The notes under the pieces were generated by a model that made no database searches, had not been told where the DNA came from, and saw nothing but the letters and a program-made list of their open reading frames with translations. From contig NW_023501068.1 of NCBI RefSeq assembly GCF_014066305.1, positions 109,501-173,500 on the forward strand: DNA of 64,000 bases, read 5' to 3'. The DNA is from Letharia columbiana (lineage: Eukaryota > Ascomycota > Lecanoromycetes > Lecanorales > Parmeliaceae). Positions 24,493-35,091 of the stretch are shown in pieces (the stretch's first letter is position 1; the number at the start of each line of letters is the position of its first letter). A program made the translations under genes and the position numbers.

Positions 24493-25158
24493 CTAACGCG
24501 TGGGTGTTCCTTTCATGGGAAGCCAAGCCTGAGCCTTCGCATTCAGGCAAGAAGCTACCTTTGCCGAAGCACCGACACCGGCTGAATCTGTGAGTGGTCC
24601 AATCGCGCACTGATACAAACTGACCCAAATAGCGTTGCCCACAATCGGATTGACATAATTTGCAGTATACAGGCCAGTATAACCACGCTCAGTGTATCTC
24701 AGCATCTGCCGTGCAAACCATGTGACGAAATCCCAGGGGATGGTAGTTCCTTCTGTCGCAGTCATGAGGAGCCCGATCGTTCCAGTTGTCATTCTGATCC
24801 AGATTCGCGGAGCGTTGTTGGCCCACGGTCCGTGAGCATTGACGGCGATACCGATGTAGAATGCTTCAAGGACCTCCGCTGCTGCTTGAATGGGCACGAG
24901 CAACCCTCCAGGTTCGAAAGAGACCAATGCTAAGCCTAGGTCTTTGCCGCGCTCGTCGAGGGAGCCAATCGGGCTCACCGATGCTCGGAGAACCTTTTCT
25001 AGGTCATTCTTGATCAGTGACCTAGTAGACTTTCCGTGGTCACTCTGAGTTGATGCCCCGTTGGGTCTTGAATGAAAGAGACCTGCGGCCGGGCACACGA
25101 CCATGCATGACCAAATTGCTGAGACGGTCAACACGGAGGCAGTTTTAAGAAGATGCAT
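24493..25158 (-). CDS. small secreted protein, unknown family
   Basis: A single-exon 221-aa protein. The start is ATG 25158 (MHLLKTASVLTVSAIWSCM); an earlier TTG is not used. A signal peptide with cleavage near CPAAG is likely. The mature part has a WIRMTTGTIGLLMTATEG segment and a Trp/Tyr-rich stretch (WDFVTWFARQMLRYTERGYTG) but only two late cysteines. There is no recognised domain. It resembles the anonymous secreted proteins common in plant- or soil-associated ascomycetes. It converges on the p24 gene with about 260 bp between them. Confidence 0.65.
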   Translation of the reverse strand: MHLLKTASVLTVSAIWSCMVVCPAAGLFHSRPNGASTQSDHGKSTRSLIKNDLEKVLRASVSPIGSLDERGKDLGLALVSFEPGGLLVPIQAAAEVLEAFYIGIAVNAHGPWANNAPRIWIRMTTGTIGLLMTATEGTTIPWDFVTWFARQMLRYTERGYTGLYTANYVNPIVGNAIWVSLYQCAIGPLTDSAGVGASAKVASCLNAKAQAWLPMKGTPTR

Positions 25159-26389
25159 TTTGCGAGCTAGCAATAGTTGTGATCATTGCTTGGTCTTCTA
25201 CAACGACCATTCTGCAATGGATCGTCAAATGACATCTGGGAGTGGAACCAGCTTTATGAAATCTAATCGCAAGATCTCAGCTTACGGATTATGCAGGGCA
25301 GCTTCCAAATATGCCGCATCGCTGGGTAGGAACGCGTGACCCGTCGCTAATTCAGAATCTTTATACTTTAGCGACTACATCTCATCCAGACAATCTTCTG
25401 GGGATCTTCACCCCCACGATTCCAAGACGGTAAGTATGGGGATCTTCGCCGGGTTCTCTCGCATCTCCCGCTGCTCCCACGGGTTTTTCTCGATCTCTAA
25501 CTTTCTCAGGACCAAAACGCCACTTACATGGGTGTTCATCCATCCGCTGAAGGTCTTCTCACTCGTACTCTGACGTGTGATCCCTTTGTGGGCGATGTAC
25601 GCCCCTCGTACATCGAAGGAAAATAAAGAGATGCAAGAGAAAATTCTAGATACGGCTACACAAAGCCTACTCAACAAAGAGAGTGCTCTCTAGAGAACGT
25701 CAGCACCGTTCCTGGCAACACCAAAACTTTAAATTCACTTCGCTGGCTTTGACCTAGGTAATCTCTGGGCCGACTTTCAGTGGCCTGTATTCGAGCTGAA
25801 GAAAAATGCCTCACACATCACACTCTACTGGCTTTTTGATCTCTCCTGACTAGCGACACGTCATGCCTACAGTTCGTACTTAACATACGGTCTATAAATG
25901 ATGCCAATAAGAATTATTGTCTCTTCAATCTCAAGTTTCAGATGCCGTTTTCTTTGATGTGCTGTGGTCTGTCATGTGCCAGATGAAAGCTAAGCTCACT
26001 CGAGCGAGAAAGGCCATCATTCTGATCGCCGCTAAGGAATTGCGGCTAGAAGTCTGATTTACTGGAATGATTTCATTTACTGCATTGAACTGAGTCTTCG
26101 GACATGTTCGTTTTCTTTGCCTTCTTCCTACTTATAACACTGTTTAACACTTTTTTCAAAGTACCTCGGCACTCTTTGTGAACAACATTGTACCACTTAT
26201 AACACTGTTTAACACTTTTTTCAAAGTACCTCGGCACTCTTTGTGAACAACTATTGTACCACTCATGTACCAATCCAACACTTCACCACCTCGCATCGTG
26301 AAGCTGTTCTATAGGAAAAGTCTCAAGCAGCCACCGACCAAAAGCATAAAGTTATCAATAAGCTGAGAATCGAAGAAGTCAGGCCTGCC
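25159..26389. other. intergenic with a two-copy tandem repeat
   Basis: 1.2 kb upstream of both the secreted-protein gene and the first F-box gene. It holds the duplicated unit at 26130-26260, described separately. No coding feature is supported. Confidence 0.55.
26130..26260. repeat. tandem duplication, two copies of about 65 bp
   Basis: Copy 1 is 26130-26194 and copy 2 is 26195-26260, both opening ACTTATAACACTG and sharing TTTCAAAGTACCTCGGCACTC. They are identical over nearly their full length apart from one inserted T near the end (CAACATTG versus CAACTATTG). High identity points to a recent duplication, 130 bp upstream of an F-box gene start. Confidence 0.9.
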
Positions 26390-27927
26390 ATGGATGATCG
26401 CGAACGCGGTTCCTTTATCAGCCTGCCCGACGAGCTGCTCTTGATTGTCATCGAGCACTGCGACACGCAAGATGTTGCTGCCCTCAGCGGAGTGGCTAAA
26501 CAGTACAGCAACATCTGCAGACCCATCATCTTCCGAAATGCTGATCTCAGCATACACAATCGCGGCAAAGTCCTGTGTGTCTTTCCAAACAGTTACCAAA
26601 GCCTACCCAGCACATGGTACGATCCATCTGATAGCCTGCAATGCAACAATATTCCGCCTAACATGCAGAAGAGGCAAGAAGCCTTCCTGTCGGCTTTGAT
26701 CAGGAACCCGAGCCTGGCAGAGTATGTCCAAACTTTCTCATGGACATTACTGCTTCTCGACAGCAATCGACGGACAGATTTGAAAATCGATCCGTTCGCG
26801 ATCAACAAAAGCGTGGCTTTAGATCCAAAGAACCCTTTCAACGAGATCTGGAAGGTCTTCGCGTCCCTGACCCGTGTCCAAACCCTCGACCTGGCCTGGT
26901 TGTCCAGACATCTTGCCATGCCTCTCATCCACAGCATCCCGTCCACCCTGTTTCCCGCCGCGACCTCGGTCCGCCTGGTCGGGGTCATGCCGTACGCTCT
27001 CGCCGCCTCGATCCTGCTTACGAATCCTCAGAATCTGCTGCACCTACACCTCGACAACCTTCAACAAAGTGGGATAATACCCAGCACTCATGATGACAAG
27101 GATCCTGAAATGGATGACCCTGAAGTGGATGATCCTGACACGGGTGGTTCTGACATGGATGACGAGCCATATGATACACACTACAAGGACATGAGTATCT
27201 TTGAAATGTTCCACCTCGTAATGACCGGCTCCCTCGACGAGGCGGACGAGACGGATGAAGATCTCCGTGAGGTTCCCACGAAAAAGGTCCGTCGGATCAA
27301 AACCCGACCTGCAGACCCCATCTCCACCCCATCCCCATCCCCATCCCCGTTCTGATCCCAACGCACCGCCAAACGCGCCAACCCTGGAACAACCTCGCCT
27401 CCTTCGGGAACGAAAGCGAGTACTTCAACACGCCCGGCCCCATGCAGAACCTTCTCGGCGCTCTGGCCGGAAAATGCCCGTCCCTCACATCGCTGCACCT
27501 GCGCAAAGTAGGCGCGCGGGACCAATTCGACTTCACCCCCGCCTGCTCCAGCAAAGAAAACGACATCTACGCCGAATGGGCCATCTTCCTCGCCTCAGTG
27601 AAACCGACCCTGCAGTCCTTGACCTTTGAGCAAGGCGAGCGCCTGCTGCGCCGGGCCGACTGGGTACAGCCGCCCGTGCGGCCCATGGATGCGCTTTTCG
27701 GGGCTAGGATTTTTCCGGTACTGGCGCGGGCAGGACGGTGGCCGGGGATGAAGAAGGTGGTGGTTCGGGGTGTGCAAATGTGGGAGGAGGATGATGGACA
27801 GGGAACTGGGGAGGTGGCGCTCGTGGATGGGAGAGGAGATTTGAGGAGTGCGTTTGGGTATGGAGTGAGGGTTGTGATGAAGAGGCGGGCGAGGGAAGCG
27901 GATCATTTGGGTATGGGGTATGGCTGA
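26390..27927 (+). CDS. F-box protein A, frame-disrupted in a CCCCAT repeat
   Basis: F-box proteins recruit substrates to SCF ubiquitin ligases through Skp1. ATG 26390 gives an N-terminal F-box (FISLPDELLLIVIEHCDTQDV, about residues 9-50) followed by a region matching the paralogue at 35.1 kb (ADLSIHNRG, VRLVGVMPYALAASIL). An acidic insert (PEMDDPEVDDPDTGG) is encoded by a degenerate 15-bp repeat. The first frame stops at 27355 after SPSPSPF. The paralogous C-terminal half (LTSLHLRKVGARDQ, LQSLTFEQGERL, FPVLARAGRWPGMKKVVVRGV) continues in the next frame to 27927. One base missing within the run of CCCCAT units at 27316-27349 explains this and would give about 512 aa. It may be a pseudogene or an assembly error. 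Confidence 0.65.
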
Positions 27928-30900
27928 GGTGGCGGTGGGGGGGAACATGTGGAGAAGGGAGGCAAAGGTTTGGAGCTGGGGTAGCGGTAGGCAGGCTGCA
28001 TTTGGAAATAATGGGTGCAGTTAATCTATTCTCGGTTTGCATCAATACAGTTGAAGCCTATCGCTTGAGACCAGATTTGCATCAGCCCAATTGATTCTTG
28101 CCGTTTGAAACCGGATCGGAATGACAAACAAGAAATATATGCAGCGTCATGATCGGAATCTGATGCTTTTTCATCGTTCCTCCTTTGCCAAGCTCCAGAT
28201 ATTCGAGTATCTTATTCAGTCATTTCCAGAAGAGAAAGAATGGACATAACCGAACTGCCACATCCTCCTTCCAAAATCACTGTTCGCACCCTTAGTCCAT
28301 GCACTATAAACACGCGTCTGAAGACATGCAAGATAAAACCCAAACACCACTCGTCTTCGCCAGAAATGTCGATCCCGCGGAGCAAACAGTCCTCTTCCCT
28401 CCAATCTAAGCAGGCACCACCAAGCAAAGTAAGTGGAAAAAGTCCTGATGGAACCGTTGGCCTAAAGAGCACGTACGGAGCAGTAGGTGGCAGGTATGCT
28501 TGAGGCATCGACGGAATACCATAAAACACCCCACTCGTCCCAGATTGACAAGTCAAGGCCCCATCAGCAATCTCACAAGTCGCCGCAGTCTCGCCAAAGT
28601 ACTCGAGATTTCCCAACCTTTGTACGGCAAACCGCCAGCCGTATCCCATTCTCAAATCGTCGCTAGAGTCTTCTCAGATGCTTTGCAGGTTGAGGTGCTA
28701 GTAAAGTCGTGGTTGGGACGGTTGAGGGCGAGAATTTAGCAGGACAGGACGACTCTGGTGGGATTATGGAGTCAGTTTATTTATAAATCAATGGTAGCTT
28801 TTGAACATGAATGTTTGAATCTTTATCAATGCACCTGCCAGCTGCTTCGTAGACAGAAGAGCGGGGCCATTCAGCAACCGGCGAATCATGATTGAATCAA
28901 GCATTCGTGAATAAATCAGGCCCAGACATGCTGTAAGCAACCCTTGTCGTCGCCACTTTCATATGTCATTGCGACCACGTCGATACCTCGACGTCCTCAT
29001 CAGACCCGTTGCATATGATTCAATTCAGTAAATCCCTTTGCCATCACAGTCGTTGTCGCAGTCATAAACATACTGTACTCGCCTCTCTCGTTGCTTCGAA
29101 TGTTAAGCGACACCAACAATTATATGCATGCTTGAACTTGAAAGAAGAAAAGGTTAGCGAAACTTAATACCTTTCCCGGGGAGGCGACGATAAGATATGA
29201 TAGGGTGTGCGAGCTCCCTCTCGAACGCGTGCGAGAGGTAATTTGCATCAATGTATACAGCTAAGAGAAATTGTCAAGCAGCGAACATCTCATTTCGAGT
29301 CTCCAGTGAATTTGTTAAAGTGCAAGGTAAAGCTGGCGCATTTATACACGACCTTGATCGATCCACCAATCAGCCAAATTCACCATTCCACCAGCATCTA
29401 ACCCCTCTGGGTACACCAATTTACCCACCAACGCCAGACCCAATAGGACTGACGGTCATGACATGCATCGACTGCCAACTCTACGCCTAATTCATGTACA
29501 GATCTGGAGGAGGAGAAGGAGAAGGCGGACGACGACGACGGGCATTGAAAGAGATTGGTGTTGTGGTACGGTGGTGATACACAAATCCAAAGAACTTTGG
29601 TCATAAGCCTGCGGCATCTTCGAGACCGTTATCTTCGTTCTTGCCTGAGAGCAATGGAATCTCAGAAACGACGGATCAGCACATTGAGCTGAAGAATATT
29701 TCCTGAATCCTAGTAGTCTCATAGGTCCGTCAGTCGTCTTTGGTTCTGTGGCCAAGTCAATCCGCCGTTGTCATCACAGCTCATCACAGCTCGCTTCTGC
29801 TAGATCTTCGTCTGTTGGGACAGTCTCGTTCGTGTTCGAATACAATGTTTACCATCGGCCCCAACCTAACACGCCACTAGTAACCCCACCTCACCTCTTG
29901 ATCTCTTGAAGCAGTCCTCATGGCAATGATACCCTATCGCCTAAATGCTCAGATATAAGTCATTCCACGACCTCTTCGACCTCATTATTCGACGACTTCT
30001 CGCCTGCCTTGTGAGCCAAGCTTGTTTCAGTCTTTGCCTTTCGCATCATTCAAGAAAAGTGCACAGTCTCCGAGGGTTGAGGTTAGGGACTTCTTTTGTT
30101 CTTTTGTACCAGCGTTAAAGATTACTGGAGTGCAAAATCAGCAGTAGAGGGACCAGACCATCGTTTACTCCGTCTAGGCTGCTGAAAAGATGCATATGTA
30201 AACCAGATATCCCTTTCCTTATGGCCGGGAGGGCCACGCTAGTAGGGGGGATTAAAGTTAGTCCGGCCGTCTTGGCATCAAAACCTTGAAGAGGATTTGC
30301 GCTATCCAAATTTGGGAAGTAGCCATCAATGGATTATTGACCCACCAATCATATAAATATATACCTAAAGTTGATCAAAGTTGCAGAATATGTCGCCCTC
30401 CTGAATAAGCCTCGCGCGCCGAGATCTGTCAGTAAGTCGTATCACGACGTATTTCTGGCACAGTTCAGCCGTCCGATGCGCGATGTGCAGGGAGTGCAAT
30501 CATAGAGCTCCAGATGACGAACTTTTTTTCTTAATGACCCCACTCCTAGAGGTCCTACCAAAGTTTTGCTTAAGTTATACTATTCTTTCGTGAGACATGC
30601 ATCAATTGGCGGTATAACTTGAGTAGCGGTTCGTCTCAGCCAATCAATGACCCTGTTCAAAGATCCCTACTAGCGTGGCCCTCCGGCCACAAGGAAAGGG
30701 ATAATGGCGATGAGGGTAGTTGTAGGAAGGGATATCGCTGGAAATTGCCCACCAAAATTCCTTTACGTGGGCTGACATGCCCTAAAGACGGGGAACTGTG
30801 GTTTTAAGCGGGCCCTAGAGGCCGCTAATGGTGGCGCCTTTTGGGGGTAAGAAGATGGTTGGTGCCGACGACATTCCTTCCTCACTCGCGTATGTGAGGA

Positions 30901-32769
30901 GACATGGTACTAACACAGTCAGAGGGTATGGTACCTAGCTTCTGCTTGAGATGATTGACCCTAGTCCCCGTCTAACTGAGCGCGAAGCTCAGACATGGTC
31001 GTCTCGCAATTTCCGTTCTGCTACATTCTACAACACACCTACCTGCATCTTGCAGGTCTAGGAATATCATCAAAGACCGCAAAAGAACACTCTTCATGTC
31101 AAGTCTACGATGTACGTCTCGGCTAATTTACAGGTGTTGCTATCTATGACCCACTGATTGATGATTCATGAAGCTAACAAAGGCTTCGGCGGGGCTCGGA
31201 CTTCAACTACCCCAGGATTTTCCAACACCGTTCTCTACCCAGCGTTCACACCAAAGCGGACACACCTCAGTCAGACCCAGAGCCTCGAACCTTTCAGTCC
31301 GTACCATATAGCCTTGTAGTCATCCGGCAGCTGCCTCGAGTTTCGATACGGTCGTTACGCTCAGGCTCATGCTTCAGTAGGCTTTTCCAAACAAGCCAAA
31401 GACACAGCACTCACCATAATGAGCTGAGGAAAACAGTCTGCATTACCGAGGGAAAGTGATAGCGAAAGGGAATCAGACTTTCAGGCCGCGCAATCATTGT
31501 GAATGTTTGGGCAGCCACGCGTGCTGCCAATTCCCCACGATTTCCTCAGACTTCGTTTCGGCAGCCATCTGCCACAATCCAGGAACCAGGGGAGTCTCGA
31601 ATCCGGCTTTTAAACGTGAGATCGCCGGTCATCTCCGGTGAAATGTCCAAATGGGGCAGGTTACAACGTCACGTCCTGAAGAAAGTGTTCAGGTGCCGGT
31701 GACCACTACTTTTAACAGATAAAAGGCACTGTCGAGTGAGAGTGACTCTCATTTTGTATAAGCTACATGAGCACAAGTACGAGCGTATGCAAAACACTTT
31801 GCTTACTGGGAGATGTTATATCCGAGAGACTGCTCTCTCATGCCGGTACTCTATCGCTTCCTACTCCAATTCGCAAGACTCAAGACTTACAAGCCCTCGG
31901 AAAGCATAATATTGAATTGGTACTGGACCACTGTCTCGGAAATTGGTATTGACGCTCTTTGATGTGCCACCCAATCTCTAGTGCTAACGTTGCGATTGCT
32001 GTTCTCCACTCACATAACATGGCCTTACATGGGGAATTGCGAACGACTGTGAGAGTCTAGTCTAGGCCGGCGCCTCGAGTTCCTTGACACAACTTCCAGC
32101 TGGTGGTTCGCTTCGAATCACCCCTGAGCCATGTCCCTGAATGACCCTTCACGGCCCTGTAACTGCCGCTTGGGTGTCAGGCTCAAGCCGCGGACGCCTA
32201 TTCTCATGCGACTAGGGCCGGTCAGAAGACTGTTTTATAGTCTAATTTGTACTTTATCTTCCAAGTCGCCACCTGATCCGCCGTGTCCACATCTCCGGGT
32301 TGCATCCTGAGAACAGCCACAGCCATGAACAATATCTCCAGAGGGAGTGTGGCTCACAACAGGATGCTCTCGAGGTCTTTGGCCTCTCTTCGAGCTCCCA
32401 TTCGCTAATTTTCAATTTTCCCCTCATCCTTCCCAACCTTTACCGTGCACAGTCCTCCACACCTGGCGACATGGCCACGATAAGCAAGAGATACCAGAAC
32501 ATGTGCATCCATACTTCTAAAAGAAAACGTACGGGAACCAACTAGGATTGTCGATAACCCTGAGATGCCATGGAAATGCTCGGTATATGTAGAGGAAGAT
32601 GGGAGCCGGAAAGTGCTTAAATACCTCGTTGAACCCCCTCAACATCCTCCAATCTGCCTTATCCTCCATCATTCTTTTCAGTTCCAACATATTATTCACA
32701 GGGATTTGAACTTGGTCTGCACCACAGCGCTACTAGCACCTTCAATATCTATAGTCCTCAGCGGCCAAT
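27928..32769. other. long gene-poor interval
   Basis: About 4.8 kb with no gene I can support. The largest open frame is a 147-codon minus-strand frame at 28212-28655 (EYFGETAATCEIADGALTC), which lacks a start or splice context. A 9-bp stem hairpin is at 32102-32122. No transposase, reverse transcriptase or terminal repeats were seen. Confidence 0.5.
32102..32122. repeat. short inverted repeat, 9-bp stem with 3-nt loop
   Basis: GGTGGTTCG and CGAATCACC pair over nine positions, including one G-T, around a CTT loop. It is 650 bp upstream of the thaumatin-like gene. It superficially resembles a tRNA T arm but has no tRNA around it. Confidence 0.6.
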
Positions 32770-33641
32770 ATGCTCACGTCAACCTACATCGCCGCTTGGG
32801 CCCTTGCTCTCGCGACTCTAGCCTTCGCTGAAGAGCCGGCTATCGTTGCTCGAGCCCCACAAGCAGAACCCACTTCCGTCGTCCTCGGCACTGCCTCTGG
32901 AGGTGCACTCGATCCTCTAGCCACCAGGCCGCCTAACGTCGGACCCAGACCCGCGTTCGCAGGTGGATCAGATCTCACCATCAACGTCGTCAACTCCTTC
33001 GGCGCCCCCCTTTCCATCTTCTATGGCTCCAATGCAGGAGCACCAACGCCAGTCGGCAATCCTGGATCTGGTGTGCTCACCTCTTCAACCCGGGTGCTCT
33101 TCCCATCCAATTGGGCCGGCCGCATCACCATTGGCAAGACCTACGACCCCTTGGGCTCCAAAATCGAAGCAAGCTATTCTTCTCCCAGCTACGTCCCGGA
33201 CGTGGATATTAGCTACGTTGATGGCTTCTCTGTTCCCATCTCTTGCTCCTGCTCAGGTGTCGCGGTATCTGGTTGCAACATTGGTACGTCTTCACTTCCT
33301 CACCCACATTCTCTTCCCAATATTTGCACACTGACTCTCCGCCATCAGCACTCTTCAACGACGGCCACACCTGCGCTAAGCAAGGCCCCGGCCCGATTTG
33401 CTACAATCCGGAACAAGGCGTTCCAAACGGACCTGCTGCCCCCTTTTTCGAACCTTGTGCAGGTGCAGCCTACACCTACCCTAACGATAACGCTGCGAAT
33501 AGCTACGGGCAGTGTAACACTGGTGTCATCGACTGTTGTGTGGGTCCTCAGTGCCCTGCTCCGTCACGCCAGCACGGCAAGCGGGAGCTGTCTGATGTAG
33601 CTAAGAGGCACTTCTGGGGCCGTGGGAAGGTCGAAGCATGA
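32770..33641 (+). CDS. secreted thaumatin-like protein
   Basis: This appears to belong to the thaumatin/osmotin-like fold, cysteine-rich secreted proteins sometimes with glucan-binding activity; activity here is unproven. Exons are 32770-33283 and 33349-33641, giving 268 aa. A signal peptide (AAWALALATLAFA) is followed by a short pro-like stretch (EEPAIVARAPQAEP). The core shows DLTINVVNSFGAPLSIFYG, DVDISYVDGFSVPISCSC, GCNIALFND, CAKQGPGPICY and GVIDCCVGPQC. The C-terminus contains two KR dibasic sites (HGKRELSDVAKRHFWG), potential Kex2 targets. The 65-bp intron ends at a clear CATCAG. Confidence 0.72.
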
Positions 33642-33888
33642 GAGGCTGTAGATCGACGAGAGGCTGCCTATGAACGCGACACGGTGTTGACGATTCTTCC
33701 CTTCTCCGTTTATACTTATCAACAAGTTTTGTGCCTTGTACTTGCCGTTCGTACTACGTGTGCTTTCCATCAGCACTTTTGCCTGATCTGTCGAGTTCTC
33801 GCGCACTGCCATTACGATTACGTTCGTTTCGGTTGTATTTAGCATTTCACTTGTAAACCATGCATCGAGCTCCCATTCCATTCATTGA

Positions 33889-33980
33889 TTCATTCATTCA
33901 TTCATTCATTCATTCATTCATTCATTCATTCATTCATTCATTCATTCATTCATTCATTCATTCATTCATTCATTCATTCA
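33889..33980 (+). repeat. (ATTC)n tetranucleotide microsatellite, 23 copies
   Basis: Uninterrupted ATTC units over 92 bp, preceded by imperfect units from 33871. Its perfection suggests active slippage. All three frames are open and encode IHSF-type repeats, which should not be annotated as protein. Confidence 0.97.
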
Positions 33981-34254
33981 CGAGTAGTAGGAGGGCAACG
34001 TTCGCCCCGCTGCAGCGACAAGGCAGGAGACGGGGTCTGCACAGACGCACACGCAGCTGCCGGTACGGGCGATCGAGGAGAAGAAGAACGTGGGATCAGA
34101 GTGGAAAGCGAGACAGGCTGAGATGGGCCCCCTTCTCCCCCCGGATCACCAATCCCCACCTCCCAACCCTCCTCCATCCCAAACCGGTAATATCGAACCG
34201 ACCCCGGGCCCAGACCCCACTCCTCCGCACCCGCATCGCAGACTCCCAGATCCA

Positions 34255-34317
34255 ACCCCCCCCCCTTTCCCCCCTCCCCCCCCACCACCCCCCCCACCAC
34301 CACCCCCCCCCCCCACC
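34255..34317 (+). repeat. C-rich low-complexity tract
   Basis: Runs of C broken by a few T and A (CCCCCCACCACCC type). It is a potential i-motif or slippage site. Confidence 0.9.
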
Positions 34318-34653
34318 AGCATATCCGGCCGCGAGTCAGTCAGTCATTCAGTCCGTCAGTCATCAAGAAAGCAGTCACCACCACCTCCACGCCCGACCCT
34401 TCCCGACCCGAGTCCACAACCGCCACCCCGAAGCATCACCTCGTCTCCTCACCGGCGAACGGCGTCCGATGGCTTTTTTTCGGACGATCAAAAGCCTGCA
34501 CTGGTGCTATGTATGACGGGAGGGATCCGACGTGGTGGGGGAAAGCTGGCGAGGGTTTCGCGTATGGTTGGTCCTTTGAAGGTTAAACGAGAGAAGGAGG
34601 GAAGGAAAGGGAAAAGGGAGGGAAGTTGAAGGGGGAGAGGGATGAGGGAGGAA

Positions 34654-34820
34654 GGGAGAGGGAGAGGGAAAGGGAAAGGGAAAGGGAAAGGGAGAGGGAG
34701 AGGGAGAGGGAGAGGGAGAGGGAGAGGGAGAGGGAGAGGGAGAGGGAGAGGGAGAGGGAGAGGGAGAGGGAGAGGGAGAGGAGGGAAAGGGAAAGGGAAA
34801 GGGAAAGGGAAAGGGAAGAA
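34654..34820 (+). repeat. GGGAGA/GGGAAA hexanucleotide microsatellite, G4-capable
   Basis: More than 25 GGG tracts are separated by exactly three A/G bases, with GGGAAA units at both edges and GGGAGA in the middle. The strand is pure purine, so both G-quadruplex and triplex (H-DNA) formation are possible. The opposite strand encodes Ser/Leu/Pro repeats in every frame, which are artefacts. Confidence 0.97.
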
Positions 34821-35091
34821 AGAGGTGAAGGTGGGGATGAATGGAGAGAGAAGGGAAACGCACAGCTTTCATGGGTAGTCATCTTCATACGGGCGGCATG
34901 AACCATCGTTTTCCTTCATTCGCGGCCGGAAAGCATCATGTGGTAGGACACGTCCGGCTGCTGTACGACTTCACTTAGGTAAAAAACGAGGCTCAACACT
35001 TCCTATTTGATACTACTAGCTCACTACTAGCTCAACACCATACGAAAGGACACAACTTTCTTTTTTTGCTCTGTCCGGATAGGCTAGGCTG

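Larger units (their letters stand above)
33642..35091. other. intergenic microsatellite island
   Basis: 1.45 kb between the thaumatin-like and F-box B genes. It contains three low-complexity tracts described separately (ATTC repeat, C-rich tract, GGGAGA repeat). Open frames here are by-products of the repeats. Confidence 0.8.

Noticed and set aside
27262..27314. Intron to explain the F-box A frame change
   Set aside because: Candidate GT-AG pairs are 28-43 bp and join to the wrong frame.
28212..28655. 147-codon minus-strand frame with two Cys pairs
   Set aside because: No ATG or signal peptide in a usable position, an upstream in-frame stop, and no convincing splice to a first exon.
33860..34629. 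Open frames encoding Ile-His-Ser-Phe and Pro-rich repeats
   Set aside because: Products of the ATTC and C-rich microsatellites, open in several frames at once, with no start context or domain.
34507..34906. Open frames encoding Ser-Leu, Ser-Pro and Arg-Glu repeats on both strands
   Set aside because: Produced by the GGGAGA repeat in all frames.
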